NCBI GenBank assembly: GCA_964221845.1
Contig: CAXPZW010000055.1
Location: 62,001-126,000, forward strand
Source of the DNA: CAXPZW01 sp964221845
Lineage (GTDB): Bacteria > Bacteroidota > Bacteroidia > Flavobacteriales_D > Sanyastnellaceae
Reading direction: 5' to 3'
Length of the DNA: 64,000 bases
Shown here piece by piece: positions 25,185-34,183 of this stretch. The position numbers and the translations under genes are program-made. The notes under the pieces were generated by a model. It had not been told where the DNA came from. It saw only the letters and a program-made list of their open reading frames with translations, and did not search any database. Position 1 is the first letter of the stretch; every line of letters starts with the position of its first letter.

Positions 25185-25455
25185 TCCTCCCCTACCTCAG
25201 CGGCATGACTGCCGCATCGCATTTGCTGAGTGAAAACCCATGTCTGCGGGCTGGAACTTTACCATGTCTTTGACCATCAACCGCGAAAAATGAAAGGAGC
25301 AAGTCCACCGCAAACGCGAACTCCAAGCCCTCAGTAAGCATCCACCAGCCGCTGGCAACCAGCATTACATGCAGTCCAATCGGTATTGAACCATTGGGGA
25401 TGCATGCGTCAGCACTTCAAAAGATTCACAAGAAAGATTGCTTTGGAAGGGTCAA
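25185..25455. other. Gene-free spacer
   Basis: A 271-base stretch between the DUF922 and obg genes. No reading frame of convincing length, no hairpin terminator and no promoter box were found on either strand. Confidence 0.4.
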
Positions 25456-26448
25456 TCACCCTTGAATCGCCGTCCACACCATGTCCTTCAAGCGGTCAAC
25501 GCGTTGGCCGGAGACCGAGCTGAAAAAGACGTGCGGCACGTCGGGGAGTTCCTGGGCGAGTTCGGCTTCGAGTTCCTCGTCGAGCATGTCGCATTTGGAG
25601 ATGGCCAAGATGCGTTCCTTGTCCAAGAGTTCCGGGTTGTGCTTGCCGAGTTCGCCGAGCAGGATTTCGTATTCCTTTTGGATGGAATCGGTGTCGCACG
25701 GCACCACAAACAGCAACACCGAGTTGCGTTCGATGTGGCGCAGGAAGCGCAGGCCCAGGCCCTTGCCTTCTGAAGCGCCTTCAATGATCCCTGGAATGTC
25801 GGCCATGATGAAGGAGCGGCCATCGCGGTAAGGCACCATGCCCAGGTTGGGGCGCAGGGTGGTAAACGGGTAGTTCGCGATCTCAGGCTTAGCAGCAGAA
25901 ATGACCGAAAGCAACGTGCTCTTACCCGCATTGGGGAAGCCCACCAGACCTACATCGGCCAGTACTTTGAGCTCCAAAATCTTCCACTCCTCACGGCCGT
26001 CCTCGCCGGGCTGGGCGTAGCGCGGGGTTTGGTTGGTGGGAGACTTGAAATGGGCGTTACCCAGCCCTCCGCGGCCGCCAGGAACGATGATTTGCTCCTC
26101 GCCGTCCTCGGTGATCTCGAACAGTACCTCGCCGGTTTCGGCGTCTTTGGCAACCGTGCCGAGGGGCACTTCCAGAACCTCATCCTGGCCTTGCGCACCG
26201 GATTTGTGGTTGCCGCTGCCCACCTCGCCGGGTTTGGCGATAACGTGCTTGCGGTACTTGAGGTGCAGCAATGTCCAGAGTTGTGAACTGCCGCGGACAA
26301 TGACGTGACCACCGCGTCCACCGTCTCCGCCATCGGGGCCGCCTTTGGCCGTAACCTTACTGCGCATAAGGTGCGCCGATCCCGCCCCGCCCTTGCCGGA
26401 GCGGCAGCAGATCTTTACATAGTCCACAAAGTTGCTGGGACCGCTCAT
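25456..26448 (-). CDS. obg: Obg-family GTPase
   Basis: 330 aa. The glycine-rich Obg fold (residues 1-155: CCRSGKGGAGSAHLMRSK, GPDGGDGGRGGHVIVRG, VPGGRGGLGNAHFKSPTNQT) is followed by the G domain: GFPNAGKSTLL (P-loop), MADIPGIIEGASEGKGLG (G3), ISKCD (G4, SKxD variant of NKxD) and SSVSG (G5). The C-terminal OCT domain found in many firmicute Obg proteins is absent, as is usual in Bacteroidota. Essential ribosome-associated GTPase in most bacteria. The gene follows adk at 21 bases, a common Bacteroidota arrangement. Confidence 0.95.
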   Translation of the reverse strand: MSGPSNFVDYVKICCRSGKGGAGSAHLMRSKVTAKGGPDGGDGGRGGHVIVRGSSQLWTLLHLKYRKHVIAKPGEVGSGNHKSGAQGQDEVLEVPLGTVAKDAETGEVLFEITEDGEEQIIVPGGRGGLGNAHFKSPTNQTPRYAQPGEDGREEWKILELKVLADVGLVGFPNAGKSTLLSVISAAKPEIANYPFTTLRPNLGMVPYRDGRSFIMADIPGIIEGASEGKGLGLRFLRHIERNSVLLFVVPCDTDSIQKEYEILLGELGKHNPELLDKERILAISKCDMLDEELEAELAQELPDVPHVFFSSVSGQRVDRLKDMVWTAIQG

Positions 26449-26469
26449 GCTGCAGTGGTCAAAATGGGG

Positions 26470-27048
26470 TTAGGCCGGTTTGCCATCGATCACCATGCAG
26501 AGGCGCTCGGTGATTTCTTCAATGGTACCGATGCCATCGATGCCCATGTACTTGTCTTGGCTGCGGTAGTAGTCGGCTACGGGCGCAGTTTCGCGGTTGT
26601 ACACGTCGATGCGGTTTTGGATCACTTCGGGATCGGCGTCGTCTGCACGACCCGAAGTTTCGGCGCGCTTCAAAAGGCGTTGGCGCAGTTCTTCCTCTTC
26701 TACCTCCAGCGCAAGCATCCAAGTGATGCCAGTGTCGCGGCCGGTCAGGAAGGCGTCGAGGGCCTCAGCCTGAGCAGTAGTACGAGGAAAGCCATCAAAA
26801 ATGAAGCCCTTGGCCTCGGGGTGTTTGTTCACCTCGGACTCGAGCATTTGGATGGTCACGTTGTCGGGCACCAATTCACCTTTGTCGATGTAAGACTTGG
26901 CGAGCTGGCCGAGCTCGGTGTCGTTCTTCATGTTGTAGCGGAAGATGTCACCGGTGCTGAGGTGTACCAGATCGTAGCGCTCAATCAGGTTGGCGCTTTG
27001 GGTGCCTTTGCCGGCCCCTGGAGGGCCAAAGAGTACGATGTTAAGCAT
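26470..27048 (-). CDS. adk: Adenylate kinase
   Basis: 192 aa, AMP + ATP to 2 ADP. P-loop FGPPGAGKGTQSANL, the AMP-binding stretch DLVHLSTGDIFRYNM, FIFDGFPRTTAQAEALD and LKRAETSGRADDADPEVIQNRI. The LID is short and lacks zinc-binding Cys, the short form. Promoter TTG-N18-TACTTTTG lies 49-78 bases upstream, driving adk-obg. Confidence 0.96.
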   Translation of the reverse strand: MLNIVLFGPPGAGKGTQSANLIERYDLVHLSTGDIFRYNMKNDTELGQLAKSYIDKGELVPDNVTIQMLESEVNKHPEAKGFIFDGFPRTTAQAEALDAFLTGRDTGITWMLALEVEEEELRQRLLKRAETSGRADDADPEVIQNRIDVYNRETAPVADYYRSQDKYMGIDGIGTIEEITERLCMVIDGKPA

Positions 27049-27097
27049 ACGCTGCTCTCGTTGTTTTGCCGCGGGACAGGCCGCAGAAATGAAAGAG

Positions 27098-27126
27098 CAA
27101 AAGTACAGTTTTCCTTAGGAAATCAA
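27098..27126 (-). promoter_or_regulatory. Promoter of adk-obg
   Basis: On the minus strand, TTG (27124-27126), 18 bases, TACTTTTG (27098-27105), 49 bases before the adk ATG. Confidence 0.75.
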
Positions 27127-27145
27127 GGCATTTGCCCGTCTGCGC

Positions 27146-30100
27146 TTATTCACAATACGTGCCAAACATGCCCAGGATCTCCAGCAGGTCGCTGGTGCCC
27201 ACAATGCCGTCCATGTCCAAGTCTGCCGGACAAGGGTTTTCGGTCACCGTTCCTACGCACTGGAGCAGCTCCGGATCCCAAACCGTGCCGGGTCCGCAGA
27301 ATTGCGAGCCTTGCACGCAGCTGCCGTCGTCTACCGTGGCAGCAGGGTCGTAGTTGTCCGCCTCGGGATCGGTGCACCCCAAGCAGCTGTAATCGCAGGT
27401 GCCGTTATCGATGGTGGCGTCGATGCTGTAGTTGCACGCGGAGGGGTCGGTACACCCAAAGCAGGTGTAATCGCAGGAGCCGTCGTCCACGGTGGCAGAC
27501 ACGTCAAAGTTGCACGCGAGTGCATCGGTGCAGCCCAAACAGGTATAATCGCAAGAGCCGTCATCGGTCACAGCCGCGGGGTCGTAGTTGCAAGCCGAGT
27601 TGTCGGTGCAGCCTTCTTGGCCAGCGCCCGGACACAGGTCACAAGTGCCAAAGCACACCGCATCCACCACCACATCGTCCTCGCCAAAGGAGGCAAAACG
27701 GTTGAGGTTGACGTCCGCGTCGGCGCATTCGAGGGGGACGGTTTCGTCCTGCTCCCAAGCGTTGCCGTTGATGAATTTCCATTGGGCCGATGCGTTGTTG
27801 GGCAAAGTGGCGGTGTAGGCCCAGGTACCGTCGCCTTGATCGGTCATGGGCGTGAGTCCGGGAGCCCAGCCTTGGAAGTCCGCGGCGATGTGCACCCCTT
27901 CGGCCGCCACGGTTTCGCCGGACATGTTGACTAGGAAAGTCACCTCAACGACGCCGTCGGGACAAGTGGCGCAAGCGCTGAAGCAGTGCGCGTCCAGCGT
28001 GGCGTTTCCGTTGACCACGTGCAGGCGGTTGTAGCCGCCAAAGCCGTCATCCGTTCCGCAACCTCCAGGTACGATTTCCGAATCCGGCCAATCGTTTCCA
28101 TTGATGTATTTGTAGACGAGTTGATCGCCTTCTTGTGCAGTCAACGTGTAGGTCCAAATGCCTGCACCGCCGTCCACCATATCGGTGGTGCTGGGACTCC
28201 AGCTCTGGAAGCTGCCCGCCACGTGCAGGCCCAAGGGGCTCACCGCAGTGGTGGTCATGTCCACTTGCAAGGTGATGGTAAACAGGCAGCTGCCGTCGTC
28301 AATGCCCGCGCTCGGATCGTAGTTCTGCGCGGTGGCATCGGTGCAGCCTTCGGTGCCGGTTTCCAGTGCGGTGCTGCCGTCGGTATCAGGCACGGCGTAC
28401 GGCTGATCGGTATAAATGCGGTACTCGCCCGGTTGGAGCAAGTACGGGTTGGACAAGTTGTTTTCGACAATGGCGCTGCCGGTCATATAATCGTACCACG
28501 TGCCTGTGTACGGGAAGCCCGGAATGATGCTCTGGGCCACCACATCGAAGTTGGCAATCACAATGCAGTTCATGTCCGGGTGGTACAGGCGAAGGGCCTT
28601 GGCGTAGCCGCCCACGTCCATGTTGAAGTCGTTGCTGTTGAACACCGGGTGCGAGCCGCGCAACTGCAACATTGCACGGGTAGCTTTGAACAGGTTCTTG
28701 CGTTCCAAGTCCTCGGCGTAGCCCCATTCTATGGGCTTGTTATCGGTGCGACAGCCGGGATCTACGCTGAGGTCCCAACACGTGTTGAGGGAGTAGTCGT
28801 ACCCGAGTTCTTCAAACTGCCACATCATCTTGGGGCCCGGCACCATCAGGAACATGGCCATGATGGCTTCCATGCGCTCGAGGGCGGTGTCTTCGTCTTT
28901 GCAGCTGTAGCCGTCAAACTCGTTGCCGTAGAGTTTGGTGTTGTACATGATGCGCTCTTCGTCGTGGCTGGAGAAGTAGCCCACCAGGTTCTGGAATGCC
29001 CATCCCCTGCTTTGGTGGCTGATGCCTGACAGGTTGGAGGGGAAGCCCATCAGCGCCTCGCCGTAGTCGTGGTTGGAATTGCCCCAAAGCATGCATCCGC
29101 TGGCCGCCAAGGCCGACTCCTCGGAGTTGTCTGCAAAGTGTTCAAGGATGAAATACGACCCTGGCGATACGCCCCAACAGTGGTTGGCATAGTCGGTCAA
29201 GATGTTGATGCGCGATTGGTCGTAGGCGTTGAATGCCCCCAAATCGCCCTGGGTTTGGTTGTTGGTGAAGCCCTTGGACAGGTCCAAGCGGAAGCCGTCC
29301 ACGTGGTATTCCTCCAACCAGTATTGCAGCACACGCTTGCAAAAGGCCCGGGTATCGCTGCTCTCGTGGTCAAAATCGTACCCCACACCAAAATCATGGG
29401 GCGAGTAGGTGTTGAACCAGGGGTTGTCCCCAGCTGGGGCATTCAGCCCTTCATCCCAGTACAACCGTACCTGCGGGTTGAGTCCGTAGCTGTGGTTGAG
29501 CACCATGTCCATGATCACCGCAATGCCGCGTTGATGCGCCTCCTCGATGAAACGTTTCAGCGCGTCCTTGGTGCCGTAGTATTTGTCTGGAGCGAAGTAG
29601 AAATTCGGGTTGTAGCCCCAGGATTCGTTGCCGTCAAATTCGTTGAAAGGCATGAGCTCGATGGCATCTACGCCCAGGTTCTCCAGGTAGGAAAGCGTGT
29701 CCTTCATGGTCTCCCAGTTGTGGTCGGCGATGAAGTCGCGCAGCAGCAATTCGAAGATCACCATTTTGTGGCCTTCGGGGCGCACGTAGCCGCCTTCGTT
29801 CCACACAAAATCCGACTGACCGGTTTGAAACACCGATACCGGATCATTCGCATCCATCCACGGAAAATCAATCAATCCCGGGTAGGTGTCATTCGAGATC
29901 CATTGGTCGTTCCAGGGGTCCAAAATCTTGTCGGCAAACCAGTCCGCCGCACGAATACCTCCTGGATACACGCTGTATTGAAAACGGTACTCCTGGAGTG
30001 GGGTCAAATTGTCCAGCTGAATCCAGTGAGTATTCCCGTCCAAGGACTTGCGCATCAGGAATTCCTCCTGCTCGGCCCATCCCGAAAAATCACCCACGGC

Positions 30101-30265
30101 ATACATGTAATCTTTGCCCGGGGCGTAGCATTGCAATATCACGCCGTCGTCGCCGACATAGTTAATCCCAGCCTGCGTCCAAGTCGGCGGATCCTGAATC
30201 ACAGGGGTTTGCGCCTGAACGGCAACAACAAGAAAAAGGAGGGCGGCAGTTAGGAGGTTTCGCAT
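27146..30265 (-). CDS. Secreted GH13 alpha-amylase-type protein with CBM-like modules, GCTD repeats and dockerin-like tail
   Basis: 1039 aa, signal peptide to about residue 18. Residues 30-115 are a CBM48-like N-terminal module (YMYAVGDFSGW). The GH13 barrel (about 165-640) shows region I DMVLNH (253-258), region II GFRLDLSKGF (nucleophile Asp328), region III FILEHF (acid/base Glu375) and region IV SSHDEE (His434, Asp435). Two further modules (about 715-815 and 825-915) resemble CBM20/starch-binding folds (LHVAGSFQSWSPSTTDMVDG). Five GCTDxxAxNYDPxAxxDDGSC repeats surround them. The tail (CPADLDMDGIVGTSDLLEIL, then GMFGTYCE) matches the end of the giant Cys-rich protein at 5489. Likely extracellular starch/glycogen-type hydrolase; exact linkage specificity unknown. 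Minus strand; faces the TPR gene. Confidence 0.9.
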   Translation of the reverse strand: MRNLLTAALLFLVVAVQAQTPVIQDPPTWTQAGINYVGDDGVILQCYAPGKDYMYAVGDFSGWAEQEEFLMRKSLDGNTHWIQLDNLTPLQEYRFQYSVYPGGIRAADWFADKILDPWNDQWISNDTYPGLIDFPWMDANDPVSVFQTGQSDFVWNEGGYVRPEGHKMVIFELLLRDFIADHNWETMKDTLSYLENLGVDAIELMPFNEFDGNESWGYNPNFYFAPDKYYGTKDALKRFIEEAHQRGIAVIMDMVLNHSYGLNPQVRLYWDEGLNAPAGDNPWFNTYSPHDFGVGYDFDHESSDTRAFCKRVLQYWLEEYHVDGFRLDLSKGFTNNQTQGDLGAFNAYDQSRINILTDYANHCWGVSPGSYFILEHFADNSEESALAASGCMLWGNSNHDYGEALMGFPSNLSGISHQSRGWAFQNLVGYFSSHDEERIMYNTKLYGNEFDGYSCKDEDTALERMEAIMAMFLMVPGPKMMWQFEELGYDYSLNTCWDLSVDPGCRTDNKPIEWGYAEDLERKNLFKATRAMLQLRGSHPVFNSNDFNMDVGGYAKALRLYHPDMNCIVIANFDVVAQSIIPGFPYTGTWYDYMTGSAIVENNLSNPYLLQPGEYRIYTDQPYAVPDTDGSTALETGTEGCTDATAQNYDPSAGIDDGSCLFTITLQVDMTTTAVSPLGLHVAGSFQSWSPSTTDMVDGGAGIWTYTLTAQEGDQLVYKYINGNDWPDSEIVPGGCGTDDGFGGYNRLHVVNGNATLDAHCFSACATCPDGVVEVTFLVNMSGETVAAEGVHIAADFQGWAPGLTPMTDQGDGTWAYTATLPNNASAQWKFINGNAWEQDETVPLECADADVNLNRFASFGEDDVVVDAVCFGTCDLCPGAGQEGCTDNSACNYDPAAVTDDGSCDYTCLGCTDALACNFDVSATVDDGSCDYTCFGCTDPSACNYSIDATIDNGTCDYSCLGCTDPEADNYDPAATVDDGSCVQGSQFCGPGTVWDPELLQCVGTVTENPCPADLDMDGIVGTSDLLEILGMFGTYCE

Positions 30266-30489
30266 GTCTCAGGTTCAGGAAGACGGAAGGTACAAAGTGT
30301 TGTTGGAACACACTTTGGGTAGGAGGGGGTTAGTGTTTCACTTTTATTCCAACCGCAACCCGCACAAAACCAACTACCTTAGCGTTGACTTAATAGATCC
30401 ACGCGCGTGGGATGTTGATAACTGAAAAGTGTCTGGCACGAAGCAGCGTTGGATGTGCCTAACTTAAGGGTGTCACCTGAACAAACTCT
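30266..30489. other. Divergent intergenic region with palindromes
   Basis: The region between the amylase and TPR gene starts. It holds the inverted repeat CAAAGTGT (30293-30300)/ACACTTTG (30310-30317) and a perfect 12-bp palindrome CCACGCGCGTGG (30399-30410), either of which could be an operator. No exact -7 box was found. Confidence 0.35.
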
Positions 30490-31905
30490 ATGAACGAAGA
30501 AGCTGCAAAGCGCGACGATCATCAACCGGCCCGAGAACTGCAACAGCGGTACGAAGCCATGCTGAAAGCCCGCGAATCGTGGTACTTCGACATCGATCAA
30601 TTTGAGCAGATTGTCGACTTGTACTTCGATCAGGGACGTGTACGCAAAGCGTTGAGCGTCATCCACTACGCCCGCACCATCTTCCCCGATGCCTTTGTTC
30701 TTCGCCTGCGCCAAGCCCAGTTGCTGGCGGGCATGGGAGAACTCAATCGGGCCCTTGCGTTGCTTCGCGAACTCGAGGAAGTGGAACCCACCAACGACGA
30801 AATCCTGCTGACCCTCGGCACGGTATTTTCGCAGTTGCGCGACCACCGCAATGCGGTCCGCTACTACGAACGTGCCCTGCGTTTTGGAGAGGGTGAACTG
30901 CAGGACGAAGTCTACATTGACCTTGCGCTGGAGTACGAAAACATGGAACGCTTCAACGAAGCCATCCGCGTACTGGACCGCGCCCTGCGTCAAAACCCTG
31001 AGAACGATACCGCCGTCTACGAAATCGCCTACTGTTTTGAAATGGCAGGGCGCTTTGAGGACGCGCGCGCTTACTACGTCCAATTCCTGGACGACCACCC
31101 CTACTCGTTTGCCACCTGGTACAACCTGGGCAACAGTTACTTCCGCACTGAGGAATACCCGAAGGCCGCTGACGCCTTTGAGTATTGCCTGGCCATCGAA
31201 GACCAATTTGCCCCAGGCTGGTACAACTTGGCCAACACCCTGGTGTACTTGGAGGACTTCAACCGCGCCATTGAGTGTTACAAAGAGACCATGGAGCTAG
31301 AAACCCCGCAAGCCGGGGTCTACTGCCTGGTGGGCGAATGCTACGAGAAGCTCGAGCAACTCAAAGAAGCCGACTTCTACTACAACCTCGCCCTCAAGCT
31401 CGATCCCAAGAACGTGGACGCCATCATTGGCAAGGCCGTGGTCAATGACTTGCAAGGCCACTCTGAAAAAGCCATCGAGCTCCTGCGCGAGGCCGACGGC
31501 TTGGAGCCCAACAACCCGGACATCATGCTCATGATGGCCGAAGCCCAAAAGAACGTGGGCAACGTATCCAGCGCTCGCGAGATTTACTTGCGCGCCATTG
31601 AGGCCCACCCCAAGTGCGTGCAGGCCTGGTTGGACTACGCCCATTTCCGCTTCGATTTGAACCATGTGGACGGTGCGGAAAACCTTATTGAGCAAGCCCT
31701 AGGTGAAAACCCGGACAACACTTCGCTCCTCTTGCGAAAAGTTGCGTACTTGCACGCCCTTGGAAAGCAGAAGCAGGCCCTGCTGCTGCTGGATTACCTC
31801 CATCAGAGCGAGAACAATGATTTCGACGAGCTGACGGACTACTACCCCGAAATCCTCAACGATGCGGATGCCCGGGAGTTATGTAAAAGCCCTGAAGAGT
31901 CATGA
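30490..31905 (+). CDS. TPR-repeat protein
   Basis: 471 aa, no signal peptide or membrane segment, made almost entirely of about 12 tetratricopeptide repeats of the pattern A-x-x-x-W/L-x-x-L-G-x-x-x-x (e.g. PYSFATWYNLGNSYFRTEEY, FAPGWYNLANTLVYLEDFNR, PDIMLMMAEAQKNVGNVSSA). A cytoplasmic scaffold; partner unknown. The final ATGA overlaps the start of the ComA-family gene by 4 bases, so translation is coupled and the two may act together. ATG 30490 fits the acidic N-terminus MNEEAAKRDD. Confidence 0.85.
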   Translation: MNEEAAKRDDHQPARELQQRYEAMLKARESWYFDIDQFEQIVDLYFDQGRVRKALSVIHYARTIFPDAFVLRLRQAQLLAGMGELNRALALLRELEEVEPTNDEILLTLGTVFSQLRDHRNAVRYYERALRFGEGELQDEVYIDLALEYENMERFNEAIRVLDRALRQNPENDTAVYEIAYCFEMAGRFEDARAYYVQFLDDHPYSFATWYNLGNSYFRTEEYPKAADAFEYCLAIEDQFAPGWYNLANTLVYLEDFNRAIECYKETMELETPQAGVYCLVGECYEKLEQLKEADFYYNLALKLDPKNVDAIIGKAVVNDLQGHSEKAIELLREADGLEPNNPDIMLMMAEAQKNVGNVSSAREIYLRAIEAHPKCVQAWLDYAHFRFDLNHVDGAENLIEQALGENPDNTSLLLRKVAYLHALGKQKQALLLLDYLHQSENNDFDELTDYYPEILNDADARELCKSPEES

Positions 31906-32792
31906 AACCAACACTCAAGTATTTGCCCGAACGTCCCGCCAAACCCCGCCACACTGGGGTGACTATGGTGATGGACAAGGGTCTCAGCTACCGCCAAGCA
32001 GAAGACTTCATTGAAACCTGCGGCGAGCTGACCGACGTGGTCAAGCTCGGCTTCGGAACCACCATGGTGACCCCGAACGTGGAGCGCAAAATCCAACTCT
32101 ACCGCGACGCCGGATTGGACGTGTACTTTGGAGGCACCCTGTTTGAGGCCTTCTACGTCCGCAACCAACTGGCTGACTTCCGTCAAATGTGCCTCGACTT
32201 TGGGGTAAACCTCATGGAGGTGTCTGACGGTTCTATCGTTTTGGACCACAAAGAAAAATGCGACCTCATCACCTCCTTTGCCGAAGACTTCAAAGTCCTC
32301 AGTGAAGTAGGCTCCAAGGAGGAAGGCATCTTGATTTCTCCTGCCAAATGGATCCGCATGATGCTCGCTGAGCTGAAGGCAGGATCCTGGAAGGTCATCG
32401 CTGAGGCCCGTGAGTCTGGCAACGTAGGCATCTTCCGCCCCAACGGCCACGCACACACCATCCTGATCAACAAGATCATGGCCAAGGTGAACAACGACAA
32501 CATCCTCTGGGAAGCCCCTAAGAAACCGCAGCAAGTGTGGTTCCTCAAGCTGATGGGCGCCAACGTCAACCTGGGCAACATTGCGCCCAACGACGTGATT
32601 CCATTGGAGACCTTGCGTTTGGGGCTGCGTGGGGACACGTTCTTCGAGCACCTCCCCGAGGCCATCGTGAAGAAAGCCCAGCCCATTGTGCCCGAGCCCG
32701 CCAAGAAACCCGCTGCCAAAAAGGCGCCGGCCAAAAAGCCTGCCGCCAAAAAAGCACCGGCCAAGAAAGCGGCCCCCAAGGCCAAGGCTTAA
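31902..32792 (+). CDS. ComA-family phosphosulfolactate synthase-like protein with histone-H1-like tail
   Basis: 296 aa. Residues 1-264 match the ComA family (phosphoenolpyruvate + sulfite to phosphosulfolactate in coenzyme M synthesis of methanogens): RPAKPRHTGVTMVMDKGLS, DVVKLGFGTTMVTP, FGGTLFEAFYVRNQL, VNLMEVSDGSI, VIAEARESGNVGIF and GANVNLGNIAPNDVIPLETL. Many Bacteroidota carry such homologues without coenzyme M pathways, so the product could feed sulfonolipids or sulfolactate; that is inference. Residues 265-296 are an added Lys/Ala/Pro tail of repeated PAKK(P/A) units, like the C-termini of bacterial H1-like proteins. Coupled to the TPR gene and converging by 4 bases with the MATE gene. 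Confidence 0.85.
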   Translation: MKPTLKYLPERPAKPRHTGVTMVMDKGLSYRQAEDFIETCGELTDVVKLGFGTTMVTPNVERKIQLYRDAGLDVYFGGTLFEAFYVRNQLADFRQMCLDFGVNLMEVSDGSIVLDHKEKCDLITSFAEDFKVLSEVGSKEEGILISPAKWIRMMLAELKAGSWKVIAEARESGNVGIFRPNGHAHTILINKIMAKVNNDNILWEAPKKPQQVWFLKLMGANVNLGNIAPNDVIPLETLRLGLRGDTFFEHLPEAIVKKAQPIVPEPAKKPAAKKAPAKKPAAKKAPAKKAAPKAKA

Positions 32793-34114
32793 GCCCACTC
32801 GGCTTCCAACCGACTGATTTTCTTGTTGTAGTACACCGCGGCCCACACCGAGCGGAAGGCCAACCATGCGATAAAGCCCCACCACACACTGGTGAGCGAA
32901 TCAGGTGAGAAGTACAGCCACCCTCCGTATACGCAAAGCGCCAGGAGCATCATGTTGCGTAGGAACCGCGCGTCGGCGAGCCCCTTGAGAATGCCGTCGT
33001 AGGTGAAGGCGATTGCCCCTATGGGCAGTGACACAATCATCACCCAAAAAATGCCCTCAAAGGCGGTCACGGCCTCGGTATCGTTGCTCAGCAGGTGGCC
33101 GATGTAAGCATACGCCAGCAGGTATCCAGCAATCATCAGCACACTGATCCCTTGCCCGATCAGCTGAAGTCGCCGCAGCAAGAAGCGCAGGTTAAACGCA
33201 TCCCTTTCGCCAAAGAGCTTGCCGCTGAGGGCTTGTCCGGCGTTGGAGTATCCGTCCAACAGAAAGAAGGAGAAGGTCCAGATTTGAATCACCATGGTGT
33301 GCGCTGCCAAGGGCGCCTCCCCCAACCCTGCGGCGGTGCGATTGGCCAAGAACAGCACCGTATTGATGCTGATGACGCGGATCATGAAGTTGCCGCTCAC
33401 CGCGAGGGTCCCCACGAGTTCCGGATGGCGCTTCCAATTGGGGCGCAAACGGTACGGGGTGTGGCGCAACAAAATGAACAGGGCGCTGACAAACATGACC
33501 ACCTGGCTGCCCAGTGCACCATATGCAGCGCCGCGCACCCCCATGGGTGGAATCCACCCTTCTACCCCGTACACGAGCAACAGGTCCAGTGTCAGGTTGA
33601 CGATGCCACCGCTGAGGGCGATGTACATGGCCCACCGCGTGTTTTGCAAGCCTTGGAAGACCCCGAACAACAGGTAGGTCACCAGCATGAGTGGCAGTCC
33701 CACCGCCCGGATCCTGAAGTAATCAATGGCGTTTTCGAGCACCAACCCTTCGGCATTGTAGAGCTGAAGTAAAGAGGGTGAAAACGTGCTGCTCAAAGCC
33801 CAGATCAGCAGTCCCAAACCGGCGTTGAACACCACCAACTGGAACAGCAGCGGGTCCAACGATGCCTCGCGTTTTTCTCCAACGTACTTGCCCACAGTGG
33901 CCACCATGGCAGGGTGAAGCACCATGAAGGTCCAGAACAACAAAAAGAAAAAGCTTACCGCCACACCAATGCCCCCGATGGCCTCGGTGCTGTTTTCGGG
34001 GATGTGCCCAATGATAGAGGTGTCCGCCAAACTGATCAACGGCTCAGCCAAATTGGACACGATGGCCGGCAGGGCGAGGGCGTTGATGGTCTTTTGGGTC
34101 AGGCGTTGGGGCAT
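32789..34114 (-). CDS. MATE-family efflux transporter
   Basis: About 441 aa, 12 membrane segments. MATE signatures are LALPAIVSNLAEPLISLADT (start of bundle 1), GKYVGEKREASLDPLLFQLV, FQGLQNTRWAMYIALSGGIV (segment 5 region) and AGLGEAPLAAHTMVIQIWTF with the long second-half DGYSNAGQALSGKLFGERDA. These are Na+ or H+ antiporters exporting drugs or metabolites; substrate unknown. ATG 34114 (MPQRLTQKTINA) is preferred to the upstream start at 34132, which lies in the icd terminator. It overlaps the ComA-family gene by 4 bases tail to tail. Confidence 0.9.
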   Translation of the reverse strand: MPQRLTQKTINALALPAIVSNLAEPLISLADTSIIGHIPENSTEAIGGIGVAVSFFFLLFWTFMVLHPAMVATVGKYVGEKREASLDPLLFQLVVFNAGLGLLIWALSSTFSPSLLQLYNAEGLVLENAIDYFRIRAVGLPLMLVTYLLFGVFQGLQNTRWAMYIALSGGIVNLTLDLLLVYGVEGWIPPMGVRGAAYGALGSQVVMFVSALFILLRHTPYRLRPNWKRHPELVGTLAVSGNFMIRVISINTVLFLANRTAAGLGEAPLAAHTMVIQIWTFSFFLLDGYSNAGQALSGKLFGERDAFNLRFLLRRLQLIGQGISVLMIAGYLLAYAYIGHLLSNDTEAVTAFEGIFWVMIVSLPIGAIAFTYDGILKGLADARFLRNMMLLALCVYGGWLYFSPDSLTSVWWGFIAWLAFRSVWAAVYYNKKISRLEAEWA

Positions 34115-34130
34115 GGGCGAAATTTGCCAC

Positions 34131-34161
34131 AAAAAAAAGGCCCGGACAATACCGGGCCTTT
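34131..34161 (-). terminator. Terminator of icd
   Basis: AAAGGCCCGG (34136-34145) with CCGGGCCTTT (34152-34161), a 6-base loop, and a T8 run (34131-34138) on the minus strand, 22 bases after the icd stop. Confidence 0.9.
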
Positions 34162-34183
34162 GGGAATTTTCTCGGGGAGAATA

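Noticed and set aside
26305..27705. 466-aa plus frame opposite obg, adk and the amylase end
   Set aside because: Crosses three minus-strand features and a promoter; no recognisable sequence.
29069..30253. 394-aa plus frame opposite the amylase
   Set aside because: Antisense shadow of the GH13 catalytic region, which has all four conserved regions in the minus frame.
31902..32792. Coenzyme M biosynthesis
   Set aside because: No other com genes are present; ComA homologues without coenzyme M are common in Bacteroidota.
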